Assembly: GCF_021730395.1 (NCBI RefSeq)
Contig: NC_069368.1
Span: forward strand, 11,178,001 to 11,242,000
DNA from: Mercenaria mercenaria
Taxonomy: Eukaryota > Mollusca > Bivalvia > Venerida > Veneridae
DNA length: 64,000 bases
Direction of reading: 5' to 3'
A program made the position numbers and the translations under genes. The number at the start of each line of letters is the position of its first letter. Positions within the stretch are counted from its first letter, which is position 1. The notes beneath the pieces were generated by a model, which worked only from the letters and a program-made list of their open reading frames with translations, did no database searches and was not told the origin of the DNA. Of this stretch, positions 29,101 through 34,471 are shown piece after piece.

Positions 29101-31116
29101 GCTGTGGCTGTTCACTGTAAACTATAGCCTGAAGTACTGGCTTTTGATGTATGACACCTTTTTGATTTTCATTTTATTATTAAAGTAACTAAATTTTTAA
29201 AAAAATTGCACATTTCTACCTCATTTTAAATATTTTGTTTCTTTTGGTGCCATACAACTAAAATTTTGGTACAGATTATTGAGTAGTTTTTCCTAGGCCA
29301 GACGCCTTTCATGTATTATCACATTTCATTGCTGGACTTCCCCTTTTATATGTATATGGAGTTTCATTTACAGTTTTCGTGGTCTATAATCCTTTTGCAA
29401 TACTGTACCGAGTAAGCAGGCACAAGTATAAAAATCTTCAAGTAATTGGTACTGCAATTTATTTGTTTTCAAGAAAATCATTTTTTAACTGGACCCATAC
29501 ATTTTTCAAGGGCATAAAATATTTTTAAACCATGATACATCTTAAAAAGCCTGCAAGGATGTAGAACATGTACTTACTTCGACCATGGTACGACTTTACA
29601 AAATTCAAGGAAATTGAAATATTTCCTACCACGATACACCTTTAAATATCTTTAAGAACAAGGATACACCTTTAAAAATCTTTAAGAATACAGAATATAG
29701 ACTTACTTTAATCATGATACACCTTCTGAAGTCTTCAAGAATAGAGTATAGCCTTTTTTTAACCTAGCCCAATTAATATTTTTTAAACTGTTAATTTTGG
29801 ATAAGATGTTAATATATTCATTTTATTTTACGAGTATAGAAATCTTTCTTTTTGGCAATAACTATTGTGGGGCAAGTATGGCTTTCACTTTGAAAGTATT
29901 GGGCTATTAGTGCATTAAGTAGCAGTAAGATGAATGGGGGTCTATCATTTAACTGTAGCTAAATTTGATATTAACATAACCATGCACACAGGATGAATCT
30001 ACCATTTGTAAGTACTGACTCTTATAAGCATAAAAAAGCTTTTCTTGACTTCAATGTCATAAGATGTGACAATACTACATTTACTTTAAGGGTCATGCAT
30101 CAGGATAATGCCCTTATGATGTCATCATTACGACATCACCGAAATTATCTGATTACACAAGCCTGTATTGCAGGATAGATATTAAGACTACTGGATACTT
30201 TTTTGCATGCAATAAGGCAGTAAGTCAACTTACTTCCATATTGCGCGTAAAAATCAAGGCAATCTGAGATACGCCCTTATTGCAATATCAAAATAATGAT
30301 ATAAATAACTGAAACATATGGTTTAAATTTTCACAGTATATAAATTAGGTCAAAATAAAGTGAAAAATCAAAAAAAGTGATTTTTGGTAAAATATGTAGA
30401 TACGCCCCTATTGCGTTGAACCCTCGATTTCTAAAGTCTGCAATTTCATCAATATTCAGTAACAATGTTTGGAACAAAATGATAATTCAGTGTCAAAAGA
30501 GTATAGAATAAAAACATTCTGGCAAGTTATATTTTTCTCAGTCCTCACAAGTTCGAAAACTTTCTAAATTTTGTACAGCCTTAGGTGAACCTTGTTCTTT
30601 GAATGCTTTTAGAACTAGTGCATCTTTCCTGTAAGTAGTTTTGATTCCAGACTCTTATTCTGTCTGCAAACTTATCACTCATTAACCTTTACCTGCTAAA
30701 CTTCTAAAATGGACTGGTCCCTCTTTCAATTTGGGCAGTACCACTTATTATTCAAAGGGGTGTCAGTGAAAATTTAATGACTAAATAGCGAACAGTGCAG
30801 ACCATGATGTACAGGCTGATCTTGGTCTGCACTGGTCGCAAAGGCAATATCACATGCCGCCAGCTGGCTAAAGGTAAACAGAATTTAGAAAGTCTTACGG
30901 AGTCATAACCTTGGAGCCTTGGTTTACAATCACAAGGAAAGATTAAGAAAGTCCCCTTTTCCTCAAGGTCAGTGTTTGTAACATATATTTTTCTATTTAC
31001 AGCATCACAGCCTGGTGTTTAAGTACATCAACACGTTGGAGAGTTTGTTATTCACAAGTGACATTGACATTCATATCCTTGAAGTGTTTCAACAGTTCTG
31101 TGCCCTTAGATCATGA
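60..31116 (+). CDS. NCBP1: Nuclear cap-binding protein subunit 1 (CBP80), 5'-truncated by the window edge; 16 exon positions, one of them duplicated
   Basis: CBP80 is the large subunit of the nuclear cap-binding complex. With CBP20 it binds the m7G cap of Pol II transcripts and supports splicing, 3' processing, export and the pioneer round of translation. Exons, all with AG/GT borders and matching phases: 60-129, 298-513, 3809-3906 or 4468-4565, 5464-5527, 6525-6635, 7335-7399, 7831-7968, 9610-9713, 10125-10244, 10897-10996, 13364-13457, 13822-13925, 22131-22245, 22743-22868, 25275-25388, 31003-31116 (stop TGA 31114-31116). One exon choice gives 583 residues. The order of conserved blocks ([85 protein letters not shown]) follows vertebrate CBP80 as I recall it, from just after the first MIF4G domain through both MIF4G-like domains (PF09088, PF09090) to the C terminus. 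The N-terminal MIF4G domain and promoter lie upstream of the window. Confidence 0.96.
298..513 (+). CDS. NCBP1: NCBP1 exon B
   Basis: Seventy-two codons from the acceptor ATTGCAG (ends 297) to the donor GTGAGT at 514, phase 0 at both ends. It encodes [25 protein letters not shown] and [13 protein letters not shown], all strongly conserved CBP80 blocks. It ends exactly at the junction that must choose between the two copies of the next exon. Confidence 0.95.
2027..3533 (+). mobile_element. Inner copy of the 'AGCTCGAC' element, nested in the outer copy
   Basis: It begins TTTTTAGCTCGACTATTCG with a hairpin (GACTATTCGAAGAATAGTC) and ends GGCTGTCTTACGGACAGC-TCTTGTT. A hexamer microsatellite (GGCGTC, about five copies from 2077) follows the 5' hairpin. 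The body has dimeric units of about 333 bp in which two different half-units alternate (one with TGCAAGTACATACA, one with TGCAAGTTACTATC), for about four dimers. The outer element resumes directly after 3533. Confidence 0.7.
2077..2109 (+). repeat. GGCGTC hexanucleotide microsatellite
   Basis: About five uninterrupted GGCGTC copies just inside the 5' hairpin of the nested element. Similar 'GGCGTC/GTCCGTC' runs occur at the same place in the other families in this window. Confidence 0.8.
3809..3906 (+). CDS. NCBP1: NCBP1 exon C1, first of a tandem pair of alternative exons
   Basis: This 98-nt exon (32 codons plus TG) opens in phase 0 after ...TGTGACAG and ends at a weak donor, GTACGA. It reads [17 protein letters not shown] and then [15 protein letters not shown], and its final TG joins the T of the exon at 5464 to make Cys. 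It shares 21 of 32 residues with the copy at 4468-4565. In the first 17 codons 9 of the 16 shared residues use different synonymous codons with only one replacement, so both copies have been under protein-level selection for a long time. A Helitron-like element ends at 3755, only 53 bp upstream, and the acceptor has a poor pyrimidine tract. It maps near the start of the second MIF4G-like domain. Confidence 0.85.
4468..4565 (+). CDS. NCBP1: NCBP1 exon C2, second of the alternative pair
   Basis: Also exactly 98 nt with the same phases as C1. The acceptor TGGTGTTTTGCAG is better than that of C1 and the donor is GTAACC. It reads [17 protein letters not shown] and then [15 protein letters not shown]. 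The constant first half matches C1, while the second half (about 15 residues) is rewritten at most positions. Both copies keep the PGSH..ERF.IEE core I recall in vertebrate CBP80 (GPVMPGSHSVERFVIEE). Joining C1 to C2 adds 196 nt and shifts the frame, as does skipping both, so only one copy can be used per mRNA. Confidence 0.9.
4761..4982. mobile_element. MITE with TA target duplication
   Basis: A 222-bp element. Its left end (TACTGTAAAAGCACATATTT) and right end (reverse complement TACTGTAAAAACAGAAATTT) are inverted repeats. Several TTCGCGAA-type palindromic motifs lie inside. It is flanked by TA and sits in the intron after NCBP1 exon C2. It has no coding capacity. Confidence 0.7.
5464..5527 (+). 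CDS. NCBP1: NCBP1 exon D
   Basis: Sixty-four nt after TTATTACAG. The first T completes a Cys codon (TG|T) with either C1 or C2. The exon then reads [20 protein letters not shown] to the donor [16 protein letters not shown] is a CBP80 signature. Confidence 0.94.
5717..6071. mobile_element. MITE-like element with about 30-bp inverted ends
   Basis: The left end GCTTTCTCATTGATTCGAGC and the right end (reverse complement ACTTTCTCATCGATTCGAGC) form long inverted repeats continuing into CCTTTG. The interior is AT-rich and non-coding. A degenerate relative of the end motif (GGCTCAAATCAAGGAGAAAG) occurs at about 6250. Confidence 0.6.
6525..6635 (+). CDS. NCBP1: NCBP1 exon E
   Basis: Thirty-seven codons, [10 protein letters not shown]...[16 protein letters not shown], phase 0 at both ends. 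The donor is GTATCC at 6636. The earlier GT at 6633 would drop a Val that is needed to match the conserved [11 protein letters not shown] when joined to the next exon. Confidence 0.92.
7335..7399 (+). CDS. NCBP1: NCBP1 exon F
   Basis: Sixty-five nt starting after AACTAG with [15 protein letters not shown] and ending at TPCIE plus AG, donor GTATGT. The upstream AG of ...GGCACAG is not used, because the LAQ residues are conserved. Confidence 0.93.
7831..7968 (+). CDS. NCBP1: NCBP1 exon G
   Basis: Acceptor TTATTTCAG, 138 nt. It completes the split Arg, then reads [20 protein letters not shown] and [13 protein letters not shown], ending in AG before [16 protein letters not shown] is among the most conserved stretches of CBP80. 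Confidence 0.95.
8653..9436 (+). mobile_element. Helitron-like tandem-repeat element, 'ATACGCCC' family
   Basis: It begins TTTTTATACGCCCGAAGGGA (hairpin-like) and ends at GCTTGGCGGCCCTCTTGTT. Between are about 2.5 units of roughly 160 bp containing TGTAACTCTTGAACCCCTTG and CTTCAAGGTCAAGGTCACAC. A minus-strand relative lies at 20722-22045. Confidence 0.7.
9610..9713 (+). CDS. NCBP1: NCBP1 exon H
   Basis: One hundred and four nt after GTGTTACAG. It completes the split Arg, then reads [20 protein letters not shown] followed by a variable segment rich in Glu, donor GTATGT. SYHQRI is conserved; the following loop varies between animals. Confidence 0.92.
10125..10244 (+). CDS. NCBP1: NCBP1 exon I
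   Basis: One hundred and twenty nt, phase 1 in and phase 1 out. The frame continues as [20 protein letters not shown] and [14 protein letters not shown], matching the LPGH...AFKSKAT..EIF.ILKDVPNP region of the vertebrate protein. Donor GTACAC. Confidence 0.92.
10378..10692 (+). mobile_element. Short 'AGCTCGAC' family copy
   Basis: Both family ends are present (TTAGCTCGACTTTTCGAAGA at the left; GTCGAGCGTGCTGTCTTATAGACAGC-TCTTGTTT at the right, written here in two parts), with barely two units between them. It sits in the intron between NCBP1 exons I and J. Confidence 0.65.
10897..10996 (+). CDS. NCBP1: NCBP1 exon J
   Basis: One hundred nt after TGCTTTACAG. It reads (D)[19 protein letters not shown] then [13 protein letters not shown] and ends in AA before GTAAGTG. 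A CAGGG-ended transposon begins at 11004, only 7 bp past the exon, so its 5-bp target duplication (AAGTG) lies inside the donor consensus. Confidence 0.94.
11004..12458. mobile_element. CAGGG-ended DNA transposon remnant (hAT-like) with 5-bp target duplication
   Basis: The left end CAGGGACTACCTTAG and the right end (reverse complement CAGGGACTGCGTTTTAGG) are inverted repeats. They are flanked by a perfect direct repeat AAGTG at 10999-11003 and 12459-12463. Subterminal motifs GGGAGAAGTGACTTCTCCC (left) and GCGAAGTT (right) recur. No transposase frame is recognisable in the 1455 bp. CAGGG ends suggest hAT; a 5-bp duplication is unusual for most hATs, so the class is uncertain. Confidence 0.65.
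12502..12724. mobile_element. Small MITE with 'GCAAGTTAAAAAGTTTG' ends
   Basis: The left end GCAAGTTAAAAAGTTTG is matched in inverse by CAAACTTTTTGACTTGC at the right. It is 223 bp, non-coding, in the intron after NCBP1 exon J. Confidence 0.6.
13364..13457 (+). CDS. NCBP1: NCBP1 exon K
   Basis: Ninety-four nt after TTGTTTTCAG. It completes the split Lys, then reads [20 protein letters not shown] and [11 protein letters not shown] to the donor GTACAT. It aligns with FHEVFKTLAESDEG...FEVW.NHPQ of the vertebrate protein. Confidence 0.94.
13822..13925 (+). CDS. NCBP1: NCBP1 exon L
   Basis: One hundred and four nt after TTTTTTATCAG. It reads [20 protein letters not shown] then [14 protein letters not shown] and ends in AG. 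The donor GTTTGT is weak and is followed by an 8.2-kb, repeat-filled intron. Confidence 0.93.
14041..18003 (+). mobile_element. Helitron-like 'CTCACCTGAGC' element, outer copy, interrupted by a second copy
   Basis: It begins TTTTTAGCTCACCTGAGC and folds with GCTCAGGTGAG. It ends GAGCGACCTAGGGCCATCTT followed by GGCCCTCTTC. Tandem units of about 143 bp contain TTGTGTATGCGATAGAGGCT, CTTCATGAA, TTGGTCAGAATGAT and AAAACTAGGTCACTAGGTCA. Units at the left (to about 14458) and from 17171 onward belong to this outer copy. Confidence 0.75.
14459..17170 (+). mobile_element. Inner copy of the 'CTCACCTGAGC' element with about 18 tandem units
   Basis: A full set of family ends (TTTTTAGCTCACCTGAGC at the left, GGGCCATCTTGGCCCTCTTGTT hairpin terminus at the right, stem GGGCCA/TGGCCC) encloses a long array of about 143-bp units. 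Units in the centre (about 14900-16150) are nearly identical, while those toward the right end diverge, which suggests recent amplification or conversion within the array. Confidence 0.75.
18004..18291 (+). repeat. Older tandem-repeat element flanking the next insertion (left part)
   Basis: It contains CCAAGGTCAAGGTCAGGGTC and TGTAACTCTATCCTCCATCA followed by AAGGGATTTCGAAATAACC. The matching half-unit (CATCATCCAGCAAAGGGATT) lies beyond the inserted element at about 20030, so the insertion at 18292-19917 split an older repeat. Confidence 0.5.
18292..19917 (+). mobile_element. Helitron-like 'CTCACCTGTCAC' element, copy 1
   Basis: It begins TTTTTAGCTCACCTGTCAC with a perfect-arm hairpin (CACCTGTCAC...GTGACAAGGTG). 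It ends AGGACCATCATGGTCCTCTTGTT, whose stem is GGACCATCATGGTCC. The body has about eleven units of about 143 bp with CTTGTGACCTCTCTAGAGGC and GATGATATCTAGGTCAAGTT. A second copy lies in ZCCHC9 intron 2 (59709-61323). Confidence 0.75.
20434..22085 (+). mobile_element. tRNA-headed SINE split in two by a Helitron-like element
   Basis: The head TGCCTCGGTAGCCTAGTGTT has an A-box-like sequence, and GGTTCAATCCC a B box. The body runs to ATATGACTGAA at about 20722. The expected tail (TTGTTGAAAAAGACCTTAAAC then CACACACA) appears only after the inserted element, at 22045-22085. The SINE pieces are therefore 20434-20721 and about 22045-22085, with the element at 20722-22045 between them. Confidence 0.7.
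20722..22045 (-). mobile_element. Helitron-like 'ATACGCCC' element inserted in the SINE
   Basis: On the minus strand it begins TTTTTATACGCCCGTTTG and ends GGCACTCTTGTTC. Inside are units of about 165-170 bp (AAATCCCTCTATGCATGAAG, TAAGTGTGACCTTGACCTTA, ACCTAGGGACCTGGTTCTT). A 24-nt poly(A) run sits at about 21019 and a CCGCCCGCCCG-rich patch near 21965. It has the same end design as 8653-9436. Confidence 0.7.
22131..22245 (+). CDS. NCBP1: NCBP1 exon M
   Basis: One hundred and fifteen nt after TATGTTACAG. It completes the split Arg, then reads [20 protein letters not shown] and a Lys/Glu-rich coiled-coil-like stretch ending DAAKKK, donor GTGAAC. It corresponds to LFVWEILHSTIRKMNKHV and the following charged helix of CBP80. 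Confidence 0.93.
22527..22738 (+). repeat. Four-copy tandem repeat just before NCBP1 exon N
   Basis: Units of about 50 bp contain TAATACTAGTTATTTCATGA and TTCTAGACAGTTTGGTCAG. They are nearly identical and reach the polypyrimidine/acceptor region of the exon at 22743, so they supply its upstream splicing context. Confidence 0.75.
22743..22868 (+). CDS. NCBP1: NCBP1 exon N
   Basis: Forty-two codons, phase 0 at both ends. An acidic segment (DYEEDDE) is followed by [15 protein letters not shown] and [10 protein letters not shown], donor GTATGT. It matches the EEQIERLQEKVESAQ..QKNLFLVIFQ helix of the vertebrate protein. A four-copy tandem repeat ends 6-7 bp before the acceptor. Confidence 0.92.
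23366..23751 (+). mobile_element. Helitron-like element, 'ATATCTCCCACC' family
   Basis: The 5' end is a long hairpin (AATATATCTCCCACCACACA pairing with TGGTGTGGGAGATATATT). The 3' end is GCTTTTCTCAAAAGC followed by ACCTCTAGTTT. The CTAG in the terminus is the classical Helitron 3' signature and links this family to the CTCTTGTT families around it. Confidence 0.65.
23908..24189 (+). mobile_element. SINE with tRNA-Leu/Ser-like head and AAAT tail
   Basis: The head GGCCTCCGTGGCCGAGTGGT carries the A box and GGGTTCGAAACC the B box. The core has GAAGGTCGGTGGTTCTACCC and GGGGTCTTCCTCCACCAT; the 3' end TCGGTGCGACGTTAAACCCA is followed by (AAAT)n. A minus-strand copy of the same family is at 49707-49948. 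Confidence 0.8.
24440..24540 (+). repeat. Dispersed repeat of about 100 bp, copy 1
   Basis: The stretch with GTTGCACATTTCATTACCTG, GACTCAATCAAAACGAGTC and CTTCTTGGTTGCATTCTTTG reappears in reverse orientation at 48437-48540. A diverged piece (TTACCTGTCATG) is also near 8610 and 9500. I do not recognise the family. Confidence 0.6.
25275..25388 (+). CDS. NCBP1: NCBP1 exon O
   Basis: Thirty-eight codons after [28 protein letters not shown] then [18 protein letters not shown], donor GTGAGT. It aligns with RFIMILTEHLVRCE...TPWYKNCIERLQQIFL. Confidence 0.95.
26927..27118 (+). mobile_element. tRNA-headed SINE
   Basis: GGGAGCGGTAGTCTAGTGGA (A box) and GTGGGTTTGAGCCCC (B box) start the element, which runs into an ATT-rich tail near 27120. 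It abuts an oppositely oriented SINE. Confidence 0.6.
27125..27560 (-). mobile_element. Minus-strand SINE with 'GCGCTATATAAAT' 3' end
   Basis: Read on the minus strand, it begins with a tRNA-like head (GGATGGATAGCTCAGTGGTT; B box GGTCGGGGGTTTGATCTCC). It passes through GGCACGTTAAAGAACC and ends GGGCGCTATATAAATCTGG followed by an (ATT)n-like tail at 27125. Confidence 0.65.
27600..28531 (-). repeat. Degenerate tandem units related to the Helitron-like arrays
   Basis: About five diverged units of roughly 150-190 bp carry CCATAACTCTGGTCTGGCTG and AAGAAATCC on the plus strand. They abut the minus-strand element terminus at 28531. Confidence 0.4.
28531..28980 (-). mobile_element. Minus-strand Helitron-like element
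   Basis: On the minus strand it begins TTTTTATTGACGAGTTGTTG and ends CACAAGGCTGTGCTCTTGTT, a small stem (CACA/TGTG) followed by the CTCTTGTT terminus shared with other families here. Internally there are two diverged units with GGGGCCATAATTCTTGCAAA on the plus strand. Confidence 0.55.
31003..31116 (+). CDS. NCBP1: NCBP1 exon P (last coding exon)
   Basis: After CTATTTACAG this reads [20 protein letters not shown] then [17 protein letters not shown] and stops at TGA 31114-31116. The vertebrate protein ends ...[26 protein letters not shown], so this is the true C terminus. Confidence 0.95.
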   Translation, partial: HHSLVFKYINTLESLLFTSDIDIHILEVFQQFCALRS

Positions 31117-33480
31117 GGATGATAACAATGAATGAAAAGTGTCTTCATCGGGAAAATAAACTCACAAACTGTTCTGTTTTCCTCCAAATAACAACATGAA
31201 AAAATGAAATCTGGAAAAAGTGCTTTTTGTTGTTTTTTTCCATAGAAATATGAGGGATTCAGAATATTGTTCAGTTTTCATTAAAAACACTATGAACAGT
31301 TCAGCTAAAAAGTCAAAATATTTGTAACAGGTTTTTTTCCTCAAGATTCAAGATATTTTATTGGCTAAAATCATACAATAAGCTCATTTCCAATTATTGG
31401 ATAATACATCGTAATATGGCAGTTAAACAGTTTAAAAGGTAATATCAAGAAAAGCATGAAATTCATGACAGTCATCAATAAACATGCTATGACAAAAATT
31501 CTAATACGCTTGTCTCTGTTAAAACACTCTTACGTTAGAATGATGTCACATTAACGAGCGGTGACGTCAAAGTTTTTGTTGCGACCAAGAAAGAGCGCTT
31601 CTATATTTTATATACTGTTTTAGATAAAGGGCATATTAGAATATAGTCATGTTCTGTATAAAAGTATAATGTAAAATTCATTAAATTCAGTACATTTGAA
31701 TTCATACATTCACAATTTCTTTGTCACTGGATAAATAATATATTGAAAAACTTTACAAAATCTCATTTCCCTGTGTTAAATAATCACCGGTATCATAATT
31801 TATCAATGATTTGCCCTTTTTACATTCTTCAAAAGGCATCATGTTATGTTAATAGCGAAGAGCTTTGAATTGTTTATTTATTTTTAATCCATTTATTATA
31901 CTTATCAGCTATATTGAGAGCAGTTGTTATTTGATTTACAGGAGAACAGCATGTTTTCTTATCATTAAAATTTTTTTTTTTTCTTGTACTAAATACTTAA
32001 GTCCATTTAAGATAAAACAATATACTGTAGCTGTATGTGTCAAAAGAAATTACATGTCTCATTAATAAAATTCCTAGGCGCACACTGGCTTCTTGCTGGT
32101 GGAATTGGAAATATTGTTGCATCTTCATCAAATTACGATCTTTTCATTTGCAAGTGTCATATTGTTATTTTGTTTTGTTTTTTTAGAAACTGAATGGTTT
32201 TATTTACAGATAATTTGTGTGTTATAATGACCATTGCCTTTATGAGGTGATATCTTTAGAAATCAAATACTAATTTTATATTTAGTTTCATCAATTTGTG
32301 TCATGAAATTCACAGTGAATAATCTGCATAAATTACATGAATAATCTGCATAAATTATTCGTTGATGTCAAATATTTAGAGTGACTTTTAAGTTTTATAA
32401 TACTTCAGAGGTAAAAGGTGCTGAAATGGGCTAAAAGGAATTTTATGTGTTTTTCAAAATCTTTGGATGAAGCATCAACACTTTATGGGAAAAAAGAAAA
32501 ATATTATAAATAATTGCTTGGATATGTTAAAATTGTATTACTTTAAGAAAATGAGTTCTACATCTTGACAATGTTAAAAACCAGTTATTCAAAACAAAAA
32601 TCTCTTATGTTGTCAATAAATAGTAAAGAAACAGATGTTTTGGTTGTTTACTTGGATATTTCTCCCTAGATATAGCCACAAAGTACTTGTTATTCCCCTC
32701 TCCCCATTTATGATGGGGGCATTTAGTGTTGCTGCTGTCTGTCCGTACCCGCACTATTGGCCTGGTTTGCTTCAAACTGCCACAGCTGAACAAGCTTGAT
32801 GTGCAGACGACCATAAAGGAAGGAACATTTGCTGTGACTATTTTTAGTGCAGTTGTGGCTCATTGATAGTTTTGCTATATAGAATATATTATAGGGAAAA
32901 ATCTTGAGTGTCCAACCTCAAGTGGCGGGTAGTTTTGGCCTAGTATACCTAAATATCACATTTGGCAGAAGTGAGCAAGCTTAGGTAAAAAAAAACCCCA
33001 CTTTTACTTTACATTTTACATTAACTGATGAAATAAACTAAGATGAAAGGAGGAGATCTTGACAAAGGACAGATCTTATAAATTTGCAAATATCTGTTTA
33101 TAAATACATAATTTTTATAGAAAAGAAAAAATAAGAAAGAAACAACTTTATTAACTACCTGTACTGATACAATTATTTTCCAAGAAACAACAAAACACCT
33201 CACACAAGCAACATTTTTTTCAAAAGTTTGTTATATCAAACCAAATTTCCAACACATGGCAAGAACAATTCTTTTAGAAAAGTTTTCTATATCATCAAAA
33301 AAGTATTTATTTTTATAGCTCCTTAATATCATTAAACACATATGCAATGAACAAATTTAGCTTGCACAGACATATATACTCACATTTTCCTCAATTAATT
33401 AGAGATTATTTATTAAAGTGAGTACTTCTTATTTATCACATATATATTTATAATCGCTCGGCATCTTGAGAAATGTCACA
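31117..33480. other. AT-rich interval between the convergent genes NCBP1 and SDHAF4
   Basis: It holds the NCBP1 3' UTR candidate and an AT-rich stretch without recognisable gene structure. A short patch at about 32690-32790 (CCCATTTATGATGGGGGCAT, TCTGTCCGTACCC) resembles the 5' part of the 'TTTATGCCCCC' family, but I cannot place both ends. Confidence 0.4.
31155..31160 (+). terminator. Candidate poly(A) signal of NCBP1
   Basis: AATAAA lies 38 nt after the stop codon. It would give a very short 3' UTR. Further AT-rich candidates lie downstream to about 32.5 kb, so a longer 3' UTR is also possible. Confidence 0.4.
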
Positions 33481-33481
33481 T

Positions 33482-33487
33482 TTTATT
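33482..33487 (-). terminator. Candidate poly(A) signal of SDHAF4
   Basis: AATAAA on the minus strand 17 nt after the stop; a second AATAAA is at 33409-33414. The second gives a more usual 3' UTR length. Confidence 0.4.
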
Positions 33488-33503
33488 CAAATATAAAGGA
33501 TGA

Positions 33504-33817
33504 CTAGAAATCAGTTACTCGTCCTTTTCTCTCCCAGTCCCCATATCTCGTAGGTTCAGGACCACGAGGTCCACCTATTTCTCCAGTCACTGGATTTTTA
33601 TCATCTGGAAAACGTTCTAATGGTTCTTGCTCTGAGTATATTTCTACAGATTCATCTGTATCGTGCTCCCATTTATCATCGAATCGACCTGCAGGTGTTT
33701 TTCCTTTTTTCCTCTTGGGTTTCTTTTTGTCGTCTGAATCAGAAGAATGGTGTCTACATGTAACTGCTGTCACTGGATGGAGCAGAGACTGGCTAGCAAA
33801 CGTCTGACGTATCAACC
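33504..33817 (-). CDS. SDHAF4: SDHAF4 exon 2
   Basis: It starts after TTGTAG with GG completing the split Gly codon, continues [14 protein letters not shown], a Lys-rich linker and the conserved C-terminal block, and stops after RVTDF. Confidence 0.95.
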
Positions 33818-34364
33818 CTACAATAGGAAGTATATTTGGGTCAATTTATCATAAATGGCCAAAAATTTGCACAAAGTGGCCAAATCTGTAATATTGGAAG
33901 GTGCAAACAATTGATGCTTATATTTGAATCATTAATGATGTAAGCATTAAGAAACTACACGTCTATAAGAAAGGACCTGAATAATGTTGCAAAGTCCACC
34001 ATCATTGCCTTATATATATTTCTCCTGGTATATGCGACTCACATTAATTTATGCATCACAGTATCAGCTCTACAGAATAAATGTGTAACTAACATTCATA
34101 AGAAGGTCAATTTGTAAAAGTGACAATGTGTTCATGGCCGTGTTCATTCCGTAGGGCTGATCCTCAGCAGTTCAAAAGCAGGAGATTATCAAGTACTGCA
34201 ACGTTCATGGCATATCCGAATACTCCAACACTTAACATATTTTCTTGTAACATTTGCTTTCATTTCAATACTGGGGATTAAAAACAGATTTGTTGTATAA
34301 GAAATGAATAATATTTACCCGAACCGATCCTTTCCAGCTGTCTTATTATTCTGTATGTTGTCAT
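33504..34364 (-). CDS. SDHAF4: Succinate dehydrogenase assembly factor 4, mitochondrial (complete, two exons)
   Basis: SDHAF4 (Sdh8 in yeast) binds the flavinylated SDHA subunit in the mitochondrial matrix and helps assemble complex II. Exon 1 is 34319-34364 (complement), 46 nt, [15 protein letters not shown]; exon 2 is 33504-33817, joined through a split Gly. The donor GTAAAT and the acceptor CTATTGTAG agree in phase. The product is 119 residues. The Arg-rich, acid-poor N terminus fits a mitochondrial presequence. Residues from about 64 carry the family block: [50 protein letters not shown]. This C-terminal DUF1674 block is diagnostic. The gene converges on NCBP1, and its 5' end lies about 110 bp from a repeat array. 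Confidence 0.95.
34319..34364 (-). CDS. SDHAF4: SDHAF4 exon 1
   Basis: ATG at 34364-34362 begins a 15-codon Arg-containing leader plus one base, donor GTAAAT. No in-frame ATG exists in exon 2 that would keep a presequence, so this start is preferred. Confidence 0.85.
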
Positions 34365-34471
34365 TTTATTTTTCTGTCATTTCATTTCTTTCGTAACCTT
34401 GTTTGGGTGTAAAACCACTAAAATTAAAGGAACCGGTAACGGCTCAGGACAGCATAAATCCAAGACGGCCC

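Larger units (their letters stand above)
25913..30427. mobile_element. 4.5-kb region bounded by long inverted repeats (candidate DNA transposon)
   Basis: The left end TCGAGGGTTCATCGCAATAA (continuing GGGCGTA) is matched by the right end, whose reverse complement reads TCGAGGGTTCAACGCAATAG (continuing GGGCGTA). Near both ends the motif 'CTTATTGCATG/CTTATTGCA' with (T)ACGCC recurs (about 26117, 26190, 30210, 30285). The interior is AT-rich and holds other repeats, but no transposase was seen. It fills most of the last NCBP1 intron. Confidence 0.5.

Noticed and set aside
31341-31520. Possible LINE 3' end (AAGATTCAAGATATTTTATTGGC)
   Set aside because: It reminded me of a LINE tail, but no coding fragment or tail repeat lies next to it, so the call could not be supported.
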